DNA of 64,000 nucleotides from Acidiferrimicrobium sp. IK (GTDB lineage: Bacteria; Actinomycetota; Acidimicrobiia; Acidimicrobiales; Palsa-688), in assembly GCF_025499425.1 (NCBI RefSeq), contig NZ_JAIMCB010000001.1, positions 496,001 to 560,000 on the forward strand. The letters are read 5' to 3'. The notes under the pieces are model-generated. The model was not told the origin of the DNA, made no database searches, and saw only the letters and a program-made list of their open reading frames with translations. The position numbers and the translations under genes were made by a program. Within the stretch, counting starts at the first letter, position 1; the number at the start of each line of letters is the position of its first letter. This document shows positions 33,792 to 42,358 of the stretch, in pieces.

Positions 33792-34283
33792 ATGAGCCAA
33801 CGGATGCCCGACACCATGCGCATCGGCGATGCGGAGCGGGAGCAGGCCGCGGAGGATCTGCGCAGCCACACCGTCGCCGGTCGCTTGAGCATGGACGAGT
33901 ACGCCGAGCGCCTCGACGCGGTGTACGAGGCCAAGACGTTCGGTGACCTGCGACCGGTCATGGCCGACCTGCCGCCGCTTCGCGCCGACGGCCCGCCGTC
34001 GGCCGCGGCCGCCGCCCCCGCCGGCCCGTTCGTCGGGCCGCCACCGGCGCCCCCTGGGCCGCACGCCTCCCGCCAGGCTTGGGCGCCGCCGGTGGCCTGC
34101 GCCGGGCGGGGCGGCGGGGCCGGGTCCGTGTGGATGCTCTGGCTGGTCGTGGCCATCGCCTTGACCGCCGCCACGCACGGCCTGGCGTGGCCGGTGTGGT
34201 TCCTCGGGCCGTGGTTTTGGGGTTCGGCGCTGCGCCGGAACCGGTCCCGTTCCCGCCGGCTGGGCAGCGCCCAGCCCCGCTGA
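33792..34283 (+). CDS. DUF1707 (SHOCT-like) domain membrane protein
   Basis: A 163-residue protein. The N-terminal DUF1707 signature MRIGDAEREQAAEDLRSHTVAGRLSMDEYAERLDAVYEAKTFGDL occupies about residues 9-53 (described by its key residues D13, R16, E17, L24, G31, E36). A Pro/Ala-rich linker follows, then two membrane segments, VWMLWLVVAIALTAATHG and WPVWFLGPWFWG, and a basic tail. DUF1707 occurs in regulators and stress membrane proteins of actinobacteria, with unknown function. GGGAGG precedes the ATG, with TAGGCT further up as a probable -10. Confidence 0.85.
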   Translation: MSQRMPDTMRIGDAEREQAAEDLRSHTVAGRLSMDEYAERLDAVYEAKTFGDLRPVMADLPPLRADGPPSAAAAAPAGPFVGPPPAPPGPHASRQAWAPPVACAGRGGGAGSVWMLWLVVAIALTAATHGLAWPVWFLGPWFWGSALRRNRSRSRRLGSAQPR

Positions 34284-34341
34284 GGGAGGTCGTCCCCGGC
34301 GGACTGGTCCCCGCCGGCCCGGTCCGGGAAGGATGGCGCCC

Positions 34342-35196
34342 ATGGCCGTCCCGTCCTCCCTGTCCGGTTCGGGGCAGGAGCAGCCCCTCGACCGCCTCCT
34401 CGAACTGCTCGACCTCGAGACGATCGAACTGAACGTCTTTCGCGGCTACTCGCCGCCGGAGACCAAGACCCGGGTGTTCGGAGGCCAGGTGGCCGCGCAG
34501 TCGCTGGTCGCGGCGAGCCGGACGGTCGACCCGGCGATGCCGGTGCACTCGCTCCACGCCTACTTTCTCCGGCCTGGCAACCCGAGCATGCCGATCGTCT
34601 ACGAGGTGGACCGCCTCCGCGACGGCCGCAGCTACACCACCCGGCGGGTGGTGGGGATCCAGGGGGGCAAGGCGATCTTCAACCTCCAGGCCAGCTTCCA
34701 CGCCCCCGAGGCCGGCTACGAGCACCAGGCGCCGGCGCCGGATGTGCCCGGACCGGACCAGGCCGTCCCGAGAGACGAGAGCGACCTGCCCGAGGACGTG
34801 CGGCTGGACTTCCTCCACTCGGTGCGGCCCATCGAGGCCCGGACCGTCCCCGACGACGACCCGTACCATCGGCGGGTGTGGATCCGGGCCAACGGCACCA
34901 TGGGCGACGACCCGGTCCTGCACACCTGCGTGCTCACCTACCTCTCCGACCTCACCCTCCTCGGGGTGACCGTGGGTCCTCATCTCGCCGACAACGAGCG
35001 GCCCGGGATGATGGCCAGCCTCGACCACGCGATGTGGTTCCTCCGCCCGTGCCGGGCCGACGAGTGGCTGCTCTATGACCAAGAGACCGCCTCCGCCTCT
35101 TCGGGGCGGGGCCTGGCCCGGGGTCGGATCTGGACCCGTGACGGCGTGCTGGCCGCGTCGGTGGTACAAGAGGGCGTGATCCGCCCGCCCAGGTGA
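34342..35196 (+). CDS. tesB: Acyl-CoA thioesterase II
   Basis: A 284-residue double-hotdog thioesterase that releases free acids from acyl-CoA. Visible features are FGGQVAAQSLVAASRTV (about residue 41), HSLHAYFLRPGNPSMPI with the conserved His-Tyr pattern, the second hotdog with ASLDHAMWFLRP (Asp of the catalytic triad), DEWLLYDQETASASSGRGLARG and GRIWTRDGVLAASVVQEGVIR. The ATG at 34342 is preferred over 34333, because the latter lies inside an AAGGAT hexamer 7 nt before 34342. The adjoining GNAT gene could be part of the same transcript. Confidence 0.93.
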   Translation: MAVPSSLSGSGQEQPLDRLLELLDLETIELNVFRGYSPPETKTRVFGGQVAAQSLVAASRTVDPAMPVHSLHAYFLRPGNPSMPIVYEVDRLRDGRSYTTRRVVGIQGGKAIFNLQASFHAPEAGYEHQAPAPDVPGPDQAVPRDESDLPEDVRLDFLHSVRPIEARTVPDDDPYHRRVWIRANGTMGDDPVLHTCVLTYLSDLTLLGVTVGPHLADNERPGMMASLDHAMWFLRPCRADEWLLYDQETASASSGRGLARGRIWTRDGVLAASVVQEGVIRPPR

Positions 35197-35215
35197 CTCT
35201 CAGGCCGGCACGGCT

Positions 35216-35221
35216 TAGGCT
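35216..35221 (+). promoter_or_regulatory. -10 hexamer TAGGCT of the GNAT gene, leaderless type
   Basis: TAGGCT, then CGCCTCC, then ATG at 35229. This favours 35229 over the GTG at 35193 that overlaps the tesB stop. Confidence 0.45.
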
Positions 35222-35228
35222 CGCCTCC

Positions 35229-35810
35229 ATGGCCGTCCCCGTCATCGAGACTGACCGCCTGGTGCTGCGCCCCTTCGTCCCCGACGACCTCGACGCGCTG
35301 GTGCCCCTCCACGAGGAGGAGTCGTTCTGGCACTTCCCGCTCGGCCGGGGCCAGACCAAGGCGGAGACCGAGGAGTTCCTCGAGCGGACCCTCGCCCGTT
35401 ACGACGAGGAGGGCCTCGGCGTCCACGCTGTCGTCGAGCGGTCGTCGGGGCTGCTGGCGGGATGGGCCGGCCTGTCGGTGCCCCACTTCCTGCCGGAGGT
35501 CCTGCCGGCGGTGGAGGTCGGGTGGCGGCTCGGCTCCGCGTTCCGGGGTCGGGGTTACGCCACCGAGGCCGGCGCGGCCACGATCCGCTGGGGGTTTGAG
35601 AGCCTCAACCTGGACCGGGTGGTCAGCATCTACGAGCCGGGCAACGTGGCTTCGGGCGCGGTGATGGAGCGCCTCGGCCTGACCCTCGACCGGATCACGT
35701 CCCTGCCCCAGAGGCAGCTGGACGTCCACGTCTTGGTCCTGACCGCCGGCCGGTGGGAGCAGCTCGTGCACGCCGGGGCGTGGCCCGCGCCCCGCCACGA
35801 GCACCGCTAG
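35229..35810 (+). CDS. GNAT acetyltransferase, RimJ/RimL type
   Basis: A 193-residue acetyl-CoA-dependent transferase. It opens with VIETDRLVLRPFVPDDLDAL, the usual RimJ/RimL start, and contains EVGWRLGSAFRGRGYATEAG, whose RGRGYA binds the pyrophosphate of acetyl-CoA, then YEPGNVASGAVMERLGL. These enzymes acetylate the N-terminus of ribosomal proteins or amines of small molecules; specificity is unknown. The alternative GTG at 35193 overlaps the tesB stop and would add 12 residues. Confidence 0.88.
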   Translation: MAVPVIETDRLVLRPFVPDDLDALVPLHEEESFWHFPLGRGQTKAETEEFLERTLARYDEEGLGVHAVVERSSGLLAGWAGLSVPHFLPEVLPAVEVGWRLGSAFRGRGYATEAGAATIRWGFESLNLDRVVSIYEPGNVASGAVMERLGLTLDRITSLPQRQLDVHVLVLTAGRWEQLVHAGAWPAPRHEHR

Positions 35811-35862
35811 ACGCCAGGCGGTCCCGGCGGCCGGGCGCCGCTGGCTGGCAGACTCGCTGGTC

Positions 35863-36849
35863 ATGCGAGCGGTGGTGTGCAAGCAGCTGGGAGCGGTGGC
35901 CGACCTCGTCGTCGAGGACGTCGAGGACCCCGTCGCCGGGGCCGGTGAGGTCTTGGTGGCGGTCGAGGCGGCCGGGGTCACTTACGTGGACGCGCTGCTC
36001 GTCGGCGGCCGCTACCAGTTCCCGGTCCCGGTGCCCTTCGTCCCCGGCGCCGAGGTGGCCGGCCGGGTCGCGGCGCTCGGCGAGGACGTGTTCGACCTGG
36101 CGGTGGGGGAGCGGGTGGTCGCCCAGGCCCGCACCGGCGGGTTCGCCGAGACGCTCGTCACCGGCCGCGGCCAGGTGTGGCGGCTCCCCGACGGCGTCGC
36201 GGCCGGCGTCGGCGCCACCGTCTTGCAGAGCTACATGACCACCGTCTACGAGCTGACCCGGCGCGATCCGCTGCGGGCCGGGGAGAAGATCCTGGTCCTC
36301 GGGGCCGGCGGCGGGGTCGGCCTGGCCGCCGTCGACGTGGCCGTCGGACTCGGCGCTCAGGTCATCGCCGCCGCGTCGAGCGCCGACAAGCGGGCCGCGG
36401 CGATGGCCGCCGGGGCGTTCGCCGCGGTGGACACCCTCAACGAGGACCTGAAGACCAGGGTCCGGGAGCTGTCAGGCGGCGGGGTGGACGTCGTGGTCGA
36501 CCCCGTCGGCGGGGAGCTGGCCGAGCCGGCGCTGCGGGCGCTGGCCTTCGGTGGCCGCTACCACGTGGTGGGTTTCGCCGGCGGTCCGATCCCGAAGATC
36601 CCGCTCAACTTGGTGCTGCTCAACAGCCGGACGGTGGTCGGCGTGGAGCTGGGCGGCGTGCTGCCGCGCCGCCCGGGCCTCGGCCAGGAGATCACCGAAG
36701 AGGTGCTTTCCGGGGTCGCCGACGGCCGGTTCCACCCGACCGAGCCGAGGATGCTGCCTCTCGAGCAGGCCGGCGAAGCGCTCGACGCGCTCCTCGGCCG
36801 GCGGGTCACCGGCAAGCTGGCCCTGGCCCCCAGCCTGGCACCCGGGTAG
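35863..36849 (+). CDS. Quinone oxidoreductase / MDR-family NADPH reductase
   Basis: A 328-residue zinc-free medium-chain dehydrogenase/reductase. The GroES-like half has VTYVDALLVGGRYQFPVPVPFVPGAEVAGRV, and the Rossmann half has ILVLGAGGGVGLAAVDVAVGLGAQVIAAA (AxGGVG) and DVVVDPVGGELAEPALRAL. No structural or catalytic zinc ligands are seen. Likely reaction is reduction of quinones or enoyl-CoA-type double bonds with NADPH. CAGACT lies upstream at 8 nt. It is transcribed in the same direction as the GNAT gene but not overlapping. Confidence 0.9.
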   Translation: MRAVVCKQLGAVADLVVEDVEDPVAGAGEVLVAVEAAGVTYVDALLVGGRYQFPVPVPFVPGAEVAGRVAALGEDVFDLAVGERVVAQARTGGFAETLVTGRGQVWRLPDGVAAGVGATVLQSYMTTVYELTRRDPLRAGEKILVLGAGGGVGLAAVDVAVGLGAQVIAAASSADKRAAAMAAGAFAAVDTLNEDLKTRVRELSGGGVDVVVDPVGGELAEPALRALAFGGRYHVVGFAGGPIPKIPLNLVLLNSRTVVGVELGGVLPRRPGLGQEITEEVLSGVADGRFHPTEPRMLPLEQAGEALDALLGRRVTGKLALAPSLAPG

Positions 36850-36866
36850 GTCGACCCGGGCCTGCT

Positions 36867-37877
36867 TCAGCCGGCCAGCGGCACGAACGTCCCGCCCTTG
36901 TAGGCGAAGGTGACCTGCTTGGCGCCGCCGGTCGCGCAGGTCGGGGTGCAGGAGTTGAACGTCGCCGCGATCGTGGTCTGGCGCACGATGGCGTCGGGGA
37001 CACCGATCACCGTCCCGGAGGGAGCCTGGAAAGGCACCGCCCGCCACTTGCCGGTCTGGTCGGAGACGATCGTGGTGATCAGCGCCGACGCCGACGCGGT
37101 CGTCACCGCGTAGTCCGGGTCGGCCGATCCGGTCAGTGCGGTCACGGTTATCGGCGTGGCGTGCTGGCTGGCGGGAAGCAGCAAACCGGTGCTGCCGTCG
37201 GCGCCCAGCGGCACGCTGGCCTGAGGCTGCCACGCCCCGTTCAGGTACTGGTACACGTCTACCACGACGGTGCTCCCCCCGCCGGACTGCGCGGCCGGGT
37301 GGTCGATCGCCGCGAACATCGACTTGTCCTGGCCGGCGATCGGGCTCACCGCGTAAGTCGGGCCCAGGGTGGCGGCGATCGCGTTGAGAGCAGCCTGCGG
37401 GGTCGGAGCCACGGTCGTGGCGGGAGGCGGGACGGTGGTGGTGGTGGTGGTCGTCGCGGGCAGCGTCGAGGTCGTGGACGGCGCCGCGGTGGTGGTCGTC
37501 GCAGCCACCGTCGTTGACGGCGCCGCAGTGGTCGAGGACCCCGACGCGGTCGTCGAGCCGTTCGAGTGGGTGGCGAGGAGCACCACGACCACGATGATCG
37601 CGATCGCCAGCACCCCAGCGGCAGCCAGCAGCGCCCGCTGGCGGGCGTCGCGCCCGGCGCCGTTGGGTCCCGGCCCGTCTCCGTAACCGCCCCCGCCCAA
37701 CCCGGGAGGGGGTAGGGGCGCGCCGCCCCCGCCGCCACCGGCCGCGGGCTGCACCCGGGTCGGGTCGGCGCCGGCCACGCTGGGCTCGCCGCCACCTCGA
37801 GCGGGCTCGCCGGCGCCTGCAGCGTCAGCGCCGAAGATCACCGTGGGGTCGTCCTCGGGTCCTCTGGGTTCGGTCAT
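36867..37877 (-). CDS. Membrane-anchored protein with Thr/Ser-rich linker
   Basis: A 336-residue protein of unknown function. About 75 residues of cytosolic, Gly/Pro/acidic sequence are followed by one membrane helix (LLAAAGVLAIAIIVVVVLLA) and then a long Thr/Ala/Pro-rich extracellular linker with many TT repeats. The C-terminal 160 residues form a beta-rich folded domain (TYAVSPIAGQDKSMFAAIDHP ... GKWRAVPFQAPSG) with a possible disulfide pair in NSCTPTCATGG. The layout resembles PknB-like extracellular sensor or anti-sigma-type proteins, but no kinase is present. It is 92 bp from the peroxiredoxin gene on the same strand. Confidence 0.7.
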   Translation of the reverse strand: MTEPRGPEDDPTVIFGADAAGAGEPARGGGEPSVAGADPTRVQPAAGGGGGGAPLPPPGLGGGGYGDGPGPNGAGRDARQRALLAAAGVLAIAIIVVVVLLATHSNGSTTASGSSTTAAPSTTVAATTTTAAPSTTSTLPATTTTTTTVPPPATTVAPTPQAALNAIAATLGPTYAVSPIAGQDKSMFAAIDHPAAQSGGGSTVVVDVYQYLNGAWQPQASVPLGADGSTGLLLPASQHATPITVTALTGSADPDYAVTTASASALITTIVSDQTGKWRAVPFQAPSGTVIGVPDAIVRQTTIAATFNSCTPTCATGGAKQVTFAYKGGTFVPLAG

Positions 37878-37967
37878 GTGATCGTCTGTTCCTGGCTCAT
37901 GCGGTGGGGCGCGCCGCGCCACGCGGACACCGACCGGTGGTCGCCACCGGCGCAGCGGCGGGAGGAC

Positions 37968-38438
37968 TCAGCCGACCCCGCCGGCCGGCGCCTGCTGGCC
38001 GAGTACCTCGAGGGCCCGGTCGGCGTGGACGCTGGCGCGCAGCTCGGAGCGCACGACGTCAAGGACTCGCCCGTCGCGGCCGATCACGAACGTGGCCCGC
38101 TTGTTCGGCAGGCCAGGGAGGCTGCGGTGCACGCCGTAGGCCTTGGCGACGGTGGCGTCGCGGTCTGAGAGCAGCGGGAAGCCGAGCGAGTAGGTGTCGG
38201 CGAACTGCTTCTGCTTGTCGACGTTGTCGGCCGAGATCCCCACGGGCTGGGCGCCGAGCGCGTCGAACTCGGCCTTAAGGTCCCGGAAGTGGCAGCTCTC
38301 CTTGGTGCACACCGGGGTCATCGCCCCCGGGTAGAAGAAGAGCACGACTGGTCCGCGGGCGAGCAGGTCCGACAGGCGCGTGGTCGTGCCGGTCTCGTCG
38401 GCCAGCTCGAAGTCGGGCGCCTGGTCTCCGGGCTTCAT
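37968..38438 (-). CDS. Thioredoxin-dependent peroxiredoxin (BCP/AhpE type)
   Basis: A 156-residue peroxidase. It starts MKPGDQAPDFELADETG, typical of the AhpC/TSA family. The peroxidatic cysteine is Cys44 in PGAMTPVCTKESC and the resolving cysteine is Cys49, five residues on, which is the pattern of atypical two-cysteine BCP enzymes. It reduces peroxides using thioredoxin. RSLPGLPNKRATFVIGRDG follows. The start has TAGGGT seven nt upstream (leaderless). The convergent-side membrane protein may share a transcript. Confidence 0.93.
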   Translation of the reverse strand: MKPGDQAPDFELADETGTTTRLSDLLARGPVVLFFYPGAMTPVCTKESCHFRDLKAEFDALGAQPVGISADNVDKQKQFADTYSLGFPLLSDRDATVAKAYGVHRSLPGLPNKRATFVIGRDGRVLDVVRSELRASVHADRALEVLGQQAPAGGVG

Positions 38439-38445
38439 CCCCCGA

Positions 38446-38451
38446 ACCCTA
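38446..38451 (-). promoter_or_regulatory. -10 hexamer TAGGGT of the peroxiredoxin gene
   Basis: Minus-strand TAGGGT, then TCGGGGG, then ATG at 38438; leaderless arrangement. Confidence 0.45.
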
Positions 38452-38596
38452 CGACCCGCAGCGGCGCGGGTGGTGCACACCGGGCACTTCCTCCGCCGTT
38501 GGCTGAGCCCAGGATGACTCCGGTCTTCCCCGGACGGCCGGCTCCCGGTCGGGAACACCCTCGACGCCGCCACCGGCCTCGGGGGACAATGGCGGG

Positions 38597-39163
38597 ATGG
38601 GCCGCAGCTACGACAGCATCGATGACCGGATGGCGGAGTGGGTGCAGAGCCAACCGGTGTTCTTCGTCGGCACCGCCCCGCTCGCCGAGGACGGGCACGT
38701 CAACGTGTCACCGAAGGGCAACCGCGGGGAGCTTGCCGTCCTCGACGAGCGCCGGGTGGCGTACCTGGAGCAGACGGGCAGCGGGGTGGAGACCATCGCC
38801 CACCTCCGAGAGAACGGCCGCATCGTCATGATGTGGTGCGCCTTCGACGGCCCGGCGCGCATCATCCGCTTCCACGGCCGGGCCCGCGCCGTCGTCCCCG
38901 GCGAGGACGGCTGGGACGGCTTGGCCAGCGCGTTCCGTTCACGCGGCGGGGACCCCGACGGCATCGGGGTGCGCAGCGCCATCGTGATGGACGTCGAACG
39001 GGTAGCCGATTCCTGCGGCTACGGCGTGCCGCTCATGAATTTCAGGGCGCACCGCCCGGCGATGGACAACTGGGCCAGAGGTAAGGGTCCCGACGGCATC
39101 GCCGCCTACCAGTCAAAGAACAACGCTCGCAGCATCGACGGGCTGGCCGGACTGGCTGACTGA
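38597..39163 (+). CDS. Pyridoxamine-phosphate-oxidase-like flavoprotein
   Basis: A 188-residue split-barrel protein. Family features are QSQPVFFVGTAPLAEDGHVNVSPKG (about residues 18-42), NGRIVMMWCAFDGPARIIRFHGRARAV, and CGYGVPLMNF near residue 146. Related proteins bind FMN or F420 and have unknown physiological roles; some reduce nitro or quinone compounds. ATG at 38597 has GACAAT six nt upstream. It is divergent from the peroxiredoxin gene, which may fit a shared oxidative-stress link, but that is speculation. Confidence 0.82.
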   Translation: MGRSYDSIDDRMAEWVQSQPVFFVGTAPLAEDGHVNVSPKGNRGELAVLDERRVAYLEQTGSGVETIAHLRENGRIVMMWCAFDGPARIIRFHGRARAVVPGEDGWDGLASAFRSRGGDPDGIGVRSAIVMDVERVADSCGYGVPLMNFRAHRPAMDNWARGKGPDGIAAYQSKNNARSIDGLAGLAD

Positions 39164-39208
39164 CCCTCGCCGGGGGCGGCCAGTACGGCACCCGGAGGTT
39201 CCGGGTCG

Positions 39209-40093
39209 CTATCGGCTGACGCAGCGAAAGCCGATATGACTGGTCGAACTGTCGGCTGGTTGAGCTTGGCGGGCGGCGGGCCGGTAGCGGCGGCAGTAGT
39301 TAGGGGCGCAGAGGAATGACCCACCTTTGACGATCCATCGTTCATCCTCTGGCTCGGCGGTGCTGGGCGAGCAGCAGGATCGTGGCCGGTCCGGCTGCGA
39401 GGGGGTGGCGGTCCATTCCCAGACGTTGCCGATCATGTCGAACAGTCCGTAGCCGTTGGCCGGGAAGCATCCGACCGGGGAGGTTCTGTCATGCTCACTG
39501 TTGAGGCGCTGGTAAGGAAACTGTCCTTCCCAGGTGTTTGACATCCGCCGGCCGCCCGGGTTCAGCTGATCCCCCCAGGCGTAGGGGGCCGAGGGGAGCC
39601 CGCCGCGAGCGGCGAGCTCCCATTCGGCTTCGGTCGGCAGTTGCTTCCCGGTCCAGGTGGCGTAGGCACAGGCGTCAGCGTGAGCGACGTGCACAACCGG
39701 GTGATCCCAGCGTTCGTCGAGGCTGCTGGCCGGCCCTTCGGGATGAGTCCAGTCTGCGCCTGGGGTGTAGGCCCACCAGTTGCGGATGTCGCGCAGGTCG
39801 ACCGGCCGCTTCGGGGGGACGAACACCGACGATCCCGGGACGAGTAGCTCGCGGTCGGCGTCGGGGTAGTCCTGGGAGGAGGGATGGCGCTGGGCCAGTG
39901 TGACGTAACCGGTGTCGAGCACGAACCGGGCGAACCGGCGGTTGGTCACCGGGTGGCGGTCGATGGAGAAAGGCCCCACGGTGACCTCCCGGACCGGTCG
40001 TTCCTCGGGATAGAAGTCGTTCGATCCCATGAGGAACGTCCCGCCCCCGAGGTCGACCATCTCCGACACCCCCGAGGTGATCGTGTCGGTCAC
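39209..40093 (-). CDS. Formylglycine-generating enzyme (sulfatase maturation)
   Basis: A 294-residue FGE-sulfatase domain protein (SUMF1/EgtB-like fold). It contains GGTFLMGSNDFYPEERPV near the start, WEGQFPYQRLNSEHDRTSPVG, YGLFDMIGNVWEWT, and the C-terminal KGGSFLCAPNYCRRYRPAAR. Cys262 and Cys267 are at the places of the two active-site cysteines of SUMF1, where copper binds. FGE converts the active-site cysteine of sulfatases to formylglycine with oxygen. The sulfatase target is the gene immediately upstream; GTG start overlaps its stop (GTGA), giving tight coupling. Confidence 0.93.
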   Translation of the reverse strand: MTDTITSGVSEMVDLGGGTFLMGSNDFYPEERPVREVTVGPFSIDRHPVTNRRFARFVLDTGYVTLAQRHPSSQDYPDADRELLVPGSSVFVPPKRPVDLRDIRNWWAYTPGADWTHPEGPASSLDERWDHPVVHVAHADACAYATWTGKQLPTEAEWELAARGGLPSAPYAWGDQLNPGGRRMSNTWEGQFPYQRLNSEHDRTSPVGCFPANGYGLFDMIGNVWEWTATPSQPDRPRSCCSPSTAEPEDERWIVKGGSFLCAPNYCRRYRPAARQAQPADSSTSHIGFRCVSR

Positions 40094-41448
40094 GCCGAGG
40101 TCCTCTCGGGGATGTGATCGATGGCCGAGCCAGGCGGGATGAGCGCCTCGGTCCTGACGCTGTCCTCGAAGGAGCGGATGATCCTGTGGGCGTGTTGCAT
40201 GACCCACCACCGGACATGGGTCTGGTTGACCGCTTCCCGTTCCTTGGGGTCCTCGAGCAGGTTGATGATCCGGGCGAAACCGAGCGGCATCTCGGGATCA
40301 TGGAAGTGCTGCTGGCGTTTGAAGTTGATCTTGAACTGGGACCATTTCACGGCGTGAAGTTCGTCGTTCAGCCAGACCATGCAACCCTCCCGGTCGGATC
40401 TCTCCTCACCGGTGAAGAAGTCCCTCTGGTCGCGACCGTCGATGAGCCGGTCGTCAGGTATCTCCGCCCCGGCCCAGCGCACGAGGGTGGTGAACATGTC
40501 AGTGACGTGCACCATCTCGTTGCTCTCCCGGACCGGGACCCGGCCGGGCCAGCGGATCAGGCACGGGGTGCGGATCCCCCCCTCGGCAGAACTGAAGTAG
40601 GAGCCGTCGAAGAACCCGGCCGTGCCGCGGCCCAATAGGTGATCTTCAGGCCCGTTGTCGCCGGCGAAGATCACGATCGTGTTGTCCACCACGCCGAGTG
40701 CTTCGAGCTCGTCAAGCAGGCTGCCGAAGTCGTGGTCGAGCTGCAGTAGGCAGTCACCCCATTCGCCGTTGGTGCTCTGACCGTGGAACTCGGGACGGGC
40801 CACCATCGGGAAGTGCATGAGCGAGTGATTGTGGTAGAGGAAGAAGGGCTTGCCGTCGGCCACGGAGCGGCGCATGAAGGCCTTGGCTCGCCGGTCGTAT
40901 TCGGCGTCCACCTCGCCTTTGAGTTTCTTCGTCAGCTGCTGGTCCAAGATGGGCTTCACCCCATCGGCTCTGGTTCCTTCGTACATGTACGCGTAGCCGT
41001 CGCGTTCGCCGTCGTACCAAGGGTCGTCGGGCCACAAGCATTCGTCGTAGGTGCGCGGCGGACCGTACCACTCGTCGAATCCGTGGTCGGTGGGCCAGCG
41101 GCCGTCCTCGGCGCCGATGTGCCACTTGCCGTAGCAGGCGGTGGCGTAGCCGGCCCGGGACAGGATGTCGCCGATGGTCTCCTCCCAGGCCACGATCCCG
41201 CCAGCGTTGCCGCCCAGGGCGATGGTGTGGTTCCCCGAGCGGATTGGGTACCGGCCGGTCATCAGCGCGGAACGAGTGGGGGTGCATTGCGGCTCGACCA
41301 CAAAATGCGACAACTTCAGGCCTTCCCGGGCGAAGGCATCCATACGGGTGGTCTCGGCGCCGCGGAGGATTCCGCCACCGAAGCAGCCCAACTCTCCGAG
41401 TCCGAGGTTGTCGACGTGGAAATACAGAATGTTCGGTGCCTCAGGCAC
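40090..41448 (-). CDS. Type I arylsulfatase
   Basis: A 452-residue alkaline-phosphatase-fold hydrolase of sulfate esters. Cys55 in QCTPTRSALMTGR is the residue changed to formylglycine (CxPxR). Other landmarks are NILYFHVDNLGLGELG (metal Asp), CYGKWHIG, HNHSLMHFP, and VIFAGDNGPED (metal Asp/Asn). There is no signal peptide, so it acts in the cytosol. The substrate is not evident: size and DNLGLG resemble aryl/choline-type sulfatases. GTG start is preceded by AAAGGA. It is the middle gene of GntR-sulfatase-FGE, and the SulP and MFS genes nearby may import its substrate or handle released sulfate. Confidence 0.93.
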   Translation of the reverse strand: MPEAPNILYFHVDNLGLGELGCFGGGILRGAETTRMDAFAREGLKLSHFVVEPQCTPTRSALMTGRYPIRSGNHTIALGGNAGGIVAWEETIGDILSRAGYATACYGKWHIGAEDGRWPTDHGFDEWYGPPRTYDECLWPDDPWYDGERDGYAYMYEGTRADGVKPILDQQLTKKLKGEVDAEYDRRAKAFMRRSVADGKPFFLYHNHSLMHFPMVARPEFHGQSTNGEWGDCLLQLDHDFGSLLDELEALGVVDNTIVIFAGDNGPEDHLLGRGTAGFFDGSYFSSAEGGIRTPCLIRWPGRVPVRESNEMVHVTDMFTTLVRWAGAEIPDDRLIDGRDQRDFFTGEERSDREGCMVWLNDELHAVKWSQFKINFKRQQHFHDPEMPLGFARIINLLEDPKEREAVNQTHVRWWVMQHAHRIIRSFEDSVRTEALIPPGSAIDHIPERTSA

Positions 41449-41464
41449 GACAGGTCCTTTCTAA

Positions 41465-42313
41465 TCAATCGTTCCCGGCTACGCCGGGGTCTGGTGGAGG
41501 GGTCGTAGTGGAAGAGTCGGCCGATCCCGGCAGGTCGCGGGACAGGGTGGTGACCAGCTGGAGACGGTCCGCTCGGTAACGGATGGCCTCCAAGTCGAAG
41601 GGGCTGTCGGCGTCCAGAAACGTGAGGCGCTGCAACAGCAGGAGCGGGGATCCGGCCCGGACCTGTAAAAGCTCTGCCACCGTGTCGTCTGCGGGAACCG
41701 CCTCTATGGTGACCTCGGCTCGAGACAGTCGGTGGCCCAGGTGGCGCTCCAGGAGAGCGAAGATGTCGGTCCGGGCAAGGTCGTTGCCCAGTAGCACTCG
41801 TCCCGCCGCGGGGCGGAGGTAGCTGGTCTCCACCGAGAGCGGGACGCCGCCCACGGATCGGAGTCGCTCCACGAACACCACCTCCGAGCCTTCGGCCACT
41901 GCCAGTTGTCGGGCCACGAACAAGGTGGCGGCCGCCATCCGAGCGGCCAGTACCCGATTGACGACGGGGAGTTGATGGCCGGCCATTGACTCGGCCAGCC
42001 CTTCTAGGCGATCCAGGTGCTGACGGAGCTTCGCCCCGGTGACGAAGGTCCCAGCGCCGGGGATCCGGGTGACCAGACCTTCCGCCCGCAAGAGATCCAG
42101 TGCTCCGCGGACTGCGTTGCGGCTGACGCCCATCTGGGCGGCCAGCGCCGTCTCGGTGGGCAGCATCGGCCGGGGGGCGGCCAGACCCCCGAACGCCCCG
42201 TCGAGGATCTGCTGACGCAAGGTGTCTCGGATCCAACGGGCCGCGTCGGCCCGGCGCCCCTCGTACTCCGGGGTGAGGCTCCTCACCGACCGGCGATGGG
42301 GTTTGGGGGGCAC
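41465..42313 (-). CDS. GntR-family regulator with UTRA domain
   Basis: A regulator of about 282 residues. The N-terminal winged helix (ILDGAFGG ... MLPTETALAAQMGVSRNAVRGALDLLRAEGLVTRIPGAGTFV) is followed by a UTRA effector-binding domain with SEVVFVERLRSVGGVPLSVETSYLRP and SPLLLLQRLTFLDADSPFDLEAIRYRADR. HutC-subfamily regulators like this leave DNA when a pathway metabolite binds. It is the first gene of the sulfatase operon and lies opposite the SulP gene, so it probably controls both. GTG at 42313 is a guess; TTG at 42334 is possible. Upstream repeats at 42359-42561 are likely its operators. Confidence 0.87.
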   Translation of the reverse strand: MPPKPHRRSVRSLTPEYEGRRADAARWIRDTLRQQILDGAFGGLAAPRPMLPTETALAAQMGVSRNAVRGALDLLRAEGLVTRIPGAGTFVTGAKLRQHLDRLEGLAESMAGHQLPVVNRVLAARMAAATLFVARQLAVAEGSEVVFVERLRSVGGVPLSVETSYLRPAAGRVLLGNDLARTDIFALLERHLGHRLSRAEVTIEAVPADDTVAELLQVRAGSPLLLLQRLTFLDADSPFDLEAIRYRADRLQLVTTLSRDLPGSADSSTTTPPPDPGVAGND

Positions 42314-42358
42314 GCAGTCATGATGACCACCCAAACCCGGCCCGGCGGTTACAGGCGA